The notes under the pieces are model-generated. The model was given only the letters and a program-made list of their open reading frames with translations. It searched no databases and was not told where the DNA came from. The position numbers were made by a program, and so were the translations under genes. A stretch of DNA of 64,000 nucleotides from NCBI RefSeq assembly GCF_019891545.1, contig NZ_JAHDIU010000001.1, forward strand, positions 62,001 to 126,000, read 5' to 3'. Below, piece by piece: positions 61,719 to 64,000 of the stretch (position 1 is the first letter of the stretch; every line of letters starts with the position of its first letter). This DNA is from Flavobacterium coralii. Lineage in GTDB: Bacteria > Bacteroidota > Bacteroidia > Flavobacteriales > Flavobacteriaceae.

Positions 61719-64000
61719 ATGAAAAACACTACTATTTTACACTCGGGCGCAGGGAAACGTTCGGGTAAATGGCGTTTGGGCTATTTAGTCCTTATTGCCT
61801 TAATGTCGGTAACGGCGGCCTTTGCGCAGACGGGAACCATAGGTATTGGTTCCGGTACTGCTACGTCTGCTAACCGAGTTCCTATTTATTCGTGCTATAA
61901 CTTTAATTACAGTCAGCAAATCATTACGGCATCCGAATTTGCAGCGGGAGGTGGCGTTGCAGGACCTGTAACTAAAGTGAGGTACTTCTATTCGAGTGGT
62001 GGTACTACAGTTGCCAACTGGAATAACTGGACAGTTTACATGGGGCACACAACCAAAACTGAATTTACCAGTAATACAGATTGGGAACCTCTTGCAAACC
62101 TTACACAGGTTTACACAGGTACAATTACGCCTGTAGCGGGTAACTGGTTCGAAATTACATTTACAACACCGTTTAACTACAACGGTACCAGTAACCTAAT
62201 TATAGCTGTAGATGAAAATGCTGCTAACTTTTCGTGTACCGCTAACTTTGGCTCCTATACAGGAACAGCCAATACAGGTATTTCTTTTTGGAGTGACGGA
62301 ACTAACCCTGATCCTGCTGCGCCGCCTACAGGCACGCGTACAAATACGCTTGCAAGGCTGCAGCTTGTTGGTAACGTAGCCTCATGCCTTGCGCCAACAG
62401 GTCTTGCTGCATCTGCAGTAGGCAGTTCTTCTGCCACATTGGGCTGGGCCGCTGCTGCAAGCGCCGCAAACGGTTATGAATATTATGTTAGTACAAGCAA
62501 CACAGCGCCAACAGGTTCTACAACACCATCAGGCTCTGTAGTTGCGGGTACGCTTACAGCGCCGATAAGTGGCCTTATGGCTAACACACCTTATTTTGCG
62601 TGGGTTCGCAGTGTATGCGGTGTGGGCGTAACAAGTTCATGGTCGCCATCGGTATCGTTTACTACGCTGTGTGATGCAACATCTATACCTTATACGCAAA
62701 ATGTTGAGTCGGTTACTACTCCGGCTATACCATTATGCGTAACATTACAAAATGCGGGTACAGGTAATAACTGGATTACTGTAAATAACCCCGGTAACGG
62801 ATTTACCAGTAAAACGTTCCAATATACATATAACTCATCTAACGCGGCAAACGCCTGGTTTTATACACAGGGTTTAAGCTTAACAGGCGGAGTATCTTAC
62901 AGGGTTGCCTACAGATATGGTAATAACAGTACATTTTATACCGAGAAGCTGAAAGTTGCTTATGGTACAACTGCAAATGCTGCCTCGATGACCAACGTGA
63001 TTGCAGACCATCCTACAATTAATACTGCTAATGCAACTACAACTTTTGTAGATTTTACCCCTGCAACAACAGGTGTATATTATATAGGTTTCCAGGCATA
63101 TTCTATAGCAAACCAATTCAATTTATATGTTGATGATATATCTGTAACGCTTACACCAACATGCGAGCCTGTATCTGGTGTTGCGGCTACCACAACATCA
63201 TTTACAACTGCAGGACTGGTATGGAATGCTTCTGCAAGTACACCTGCAAATGGTTACCAGTACTATGTTAGTACATCTAATACTGCACCCGTGAGCGGAA
63301 CCACTCCAACAGGAAGTACAGCAGCAGGCGTATTAACAGCAGACTTAACCGGTTTAACTGCCGAAACTACCTATTATGCATGGGTAAGGGCAGTATGTTC
63401 TGTGTCAGATGCAAGTCCGTGGTCCAGCGTAACATCATTCTTTACAGGATACTGTACGCCTGCACCATCAACTGTTGATGGCCAGGGTATAGTAAATGTT
63501 ACTATGGGTTCTATAAACAACTCAACAGGAGCAGAAGCAGGAAACTATGCTAACTACTCGGCTCAATCTACAGATGTTGCCCTTGGTTCTACAGTAAACT
63601 TTAGTATCACTTATGCTACGGGTTATACTTATGGTACTAAAATATGGATAGACTGGAACAATGACACCGATTTTAATGATGCCGGAGAACTTGTTTATAC
63701 AGGACTGTCTACAAGTGCTAACCCAACTACACTAACCGGCTCTTTTGCGGTGCCTGCCGATGCAGCACTTATAGGAAGCCACAGGGTAAGAATTGGCGGT
63801 ACAGATAATGACACAGGCGGTACACCATGTTATACAGGTTCATGGGGTAGTTATGAAGATTATACAATAAATGCATTTATGCCACCTGCACCGGCAATTA
63901 CCGGGTTTACGCCATCAGCATACTGTGCTGTAGAGGGTGATATAACCATTACAGGAACAAGCCTTGGTAATGCAACACTTACCATAGGTGGTACTGCTGT
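61719..64000 (+). CDS. Second giant secreted adhesin-like protein (3' truncated)
   Basis: The frame from the ATG at 61719 stays open to the window edge (760 codons seen). An unusually long, basic N-region ('MKNTTILHSGAGKRSGKWRL') precedes a hydrophobic core and 'AAFAQTG', giving a signal peptide of about 38 residues. Fibronectin type III domains lie at about 224-316 and 482-570 and share 'SNTAPTGSTTPSGS'-like text; a cleaved-adhesin-like domain lies between them, at about 318-480; a GEVED domain ('IDWNNDTDFNDAGELVYTG', then 'GSWGSYEDYTINAF') lies at about 575-725. Probably a T9SS cargo like its upstream neighbour, but the sorting domain would be outside the window. Confidence 0.85.
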   Translation, partial: MKNTTILHSGAGKRSGKWRLGYLVLIALMSVTAAFAQTGTIGIGSGTATSANRVPIYSCYNFNYSQQIITASEFAAGGGVAGPVTKVRYFYSSGGTTVANWNNWTVYMGHTTKTEFTSNTDWEPLANLTQVYTGTITPVAGNWFEITFTTPFNYNGTSNLIIAVDENAANFSCTANFGSYTGTANTGISFWSDGTNPDPAAPPTGTRTNTLARLQLVGNVASCLAPTGLAASAVGSSSATLGWAAAASAANGYEYYVSTSNTAPTGSTTPSGSVVAGTLTAPISGLMANTPYFAWVRSVCGVGVTSSWSPSVSFTTLCDATSIPYTQNVESVTTPAIPLCVTLQNAGTGNNWITVNNPGNGFTSKTFQYTYNSSNAANAWFYTQGLSLTGGVSYRVAYRYGNNSTFYTEKLKVAYGTTANAASMTNVIADHPTINTANATTTFVDFTPATTGVYYIGFQAYSIANQFNLYVDDISVTLTPTCEPVSGVAATTTSFTTAGLVWNASASTPANGYQYYVSTSNTAPVSGTTPTGSTAAGVLTADLTGLTAETTYYAWVRAVCSVSDASPWSSVTSFFTGYCTPAPSTVDGQGIVNVTMGSINNSTGAEAGNYANYSAQSTDVALGSTVNFSITYATGYTYGTKIWIDWNNDTDFNDAGELVYTGLSTSANPTTLTGSFAVPADAALIGSHRVRIGGTDNDTGGTPCYTGSWGSYEDYTINAFMPPAPAITGFTPSAYCAVEGDITITGTSLGNATLTIGGTA

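Noticed and set aside
55728-64000. Minus-strand frames opposite the two giant genes
   Set aside because: Low-complexity antisense of Thr/Ala/Gly-rich coding DNA; no motifs or plausible starts.

Overview
The window is a stretch of a Bacteroidota chromosome, almost certainly from the family Flavobacteriaceae (a Flavobacterium-like, probably gliding species). The signs are promoters of the form TTTG-N19-TAnnTTTG in front of many genes, the rarity of strong Shine-Dalgarno sequences, a Bacteroidota-type omega subunit, the PorD-family (DUF4835) gene, and giant secreted proteins with SprB-like repeats and a C-terminal type IX secretion (T9SS) sorting domain. Most genes are housekeeping or conserved flavobacterial genes at moderate GC. 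Accessory stretches stand out by being AT-rich.

Layout. 1-633: end of a BtuF-like metal/cobalamin-binding protein. 634-2071: a very AT-rich two-gene island of unknown function, soluble protein plus membrane protein. 2072-5370: thioredoxin-like lipoprotein, tandem DUF4197 pair, VOC protein, small membrane protein. 5463-9374: fused isobutyryl-CoA mutase IcmF and an AHSA1-type protein. 9413-10586: YD-repeat lipoprotein between two mirror-image hairpins, then an unlisted 39-residue membrane protein. 10703-14176: divergent beta-barrel protein and TonB-dependent receptor. 14227-19950: aminotransferase, DUF1573 protein, valS, YD-repeat lipoprotein. 20064-25632: lipoprotein superoxide dismutase, then acyl-CoA-binding protein, psd, cdsA, LUD protein, ftsH and rsfS. 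25724-30862: birA, DUF4241, pyrE/NUDIX divergent pair, tpiA, TlpA-like protein. 30929-33725: orphan Opp/Dpp-type permease, BT_3928-like redox membrane protein, DUF1599. 33804-38370: folP, rlmH, DKNYY lipoprotein, ligA, DUF6495. 38485-39587: rplI, rpsR, rpsF. 39759-42901: LytTR regulator and priA. 42993-46260: DUF2147, YihY, nadC and small accessory genes. 46336-48044: a 5'-nucleotidase split into two genes. 48096-49495: DUF6913 and dapA. 49660-54574: bamD, rpoZ, coaBC, porD-like, recN. 54625-55437: fabI. 55728-64000: two giant secreted adhesin-like proteins, the second running off the window.

How they work together. Envelope biology dominates. BamD builds the outer membrane, PorD belongs to the T9SS family set, and the two giant proteins at the right end look like T9SS cargo. 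CdsA, Psd and the acyl-CoA-binding protein form a phosphatidylethanolamine cluster next to the membrane protease FtsH. Several lipoproteins carry acidic residues right after the lipid cysteine, which in flavobacteria favours surface display. No tRNA, rRNA, CRISPR array, transposase or integrase was seen. The best candidates for undescribed biology are the AT-rich two-gene island at 634-2071, the flipped-loop hairpin pair around the lipoprotein gene at 9461, the unusual pyrE/NUDIX start arrangement, and the order-swapped split 5'-nucleotidase.
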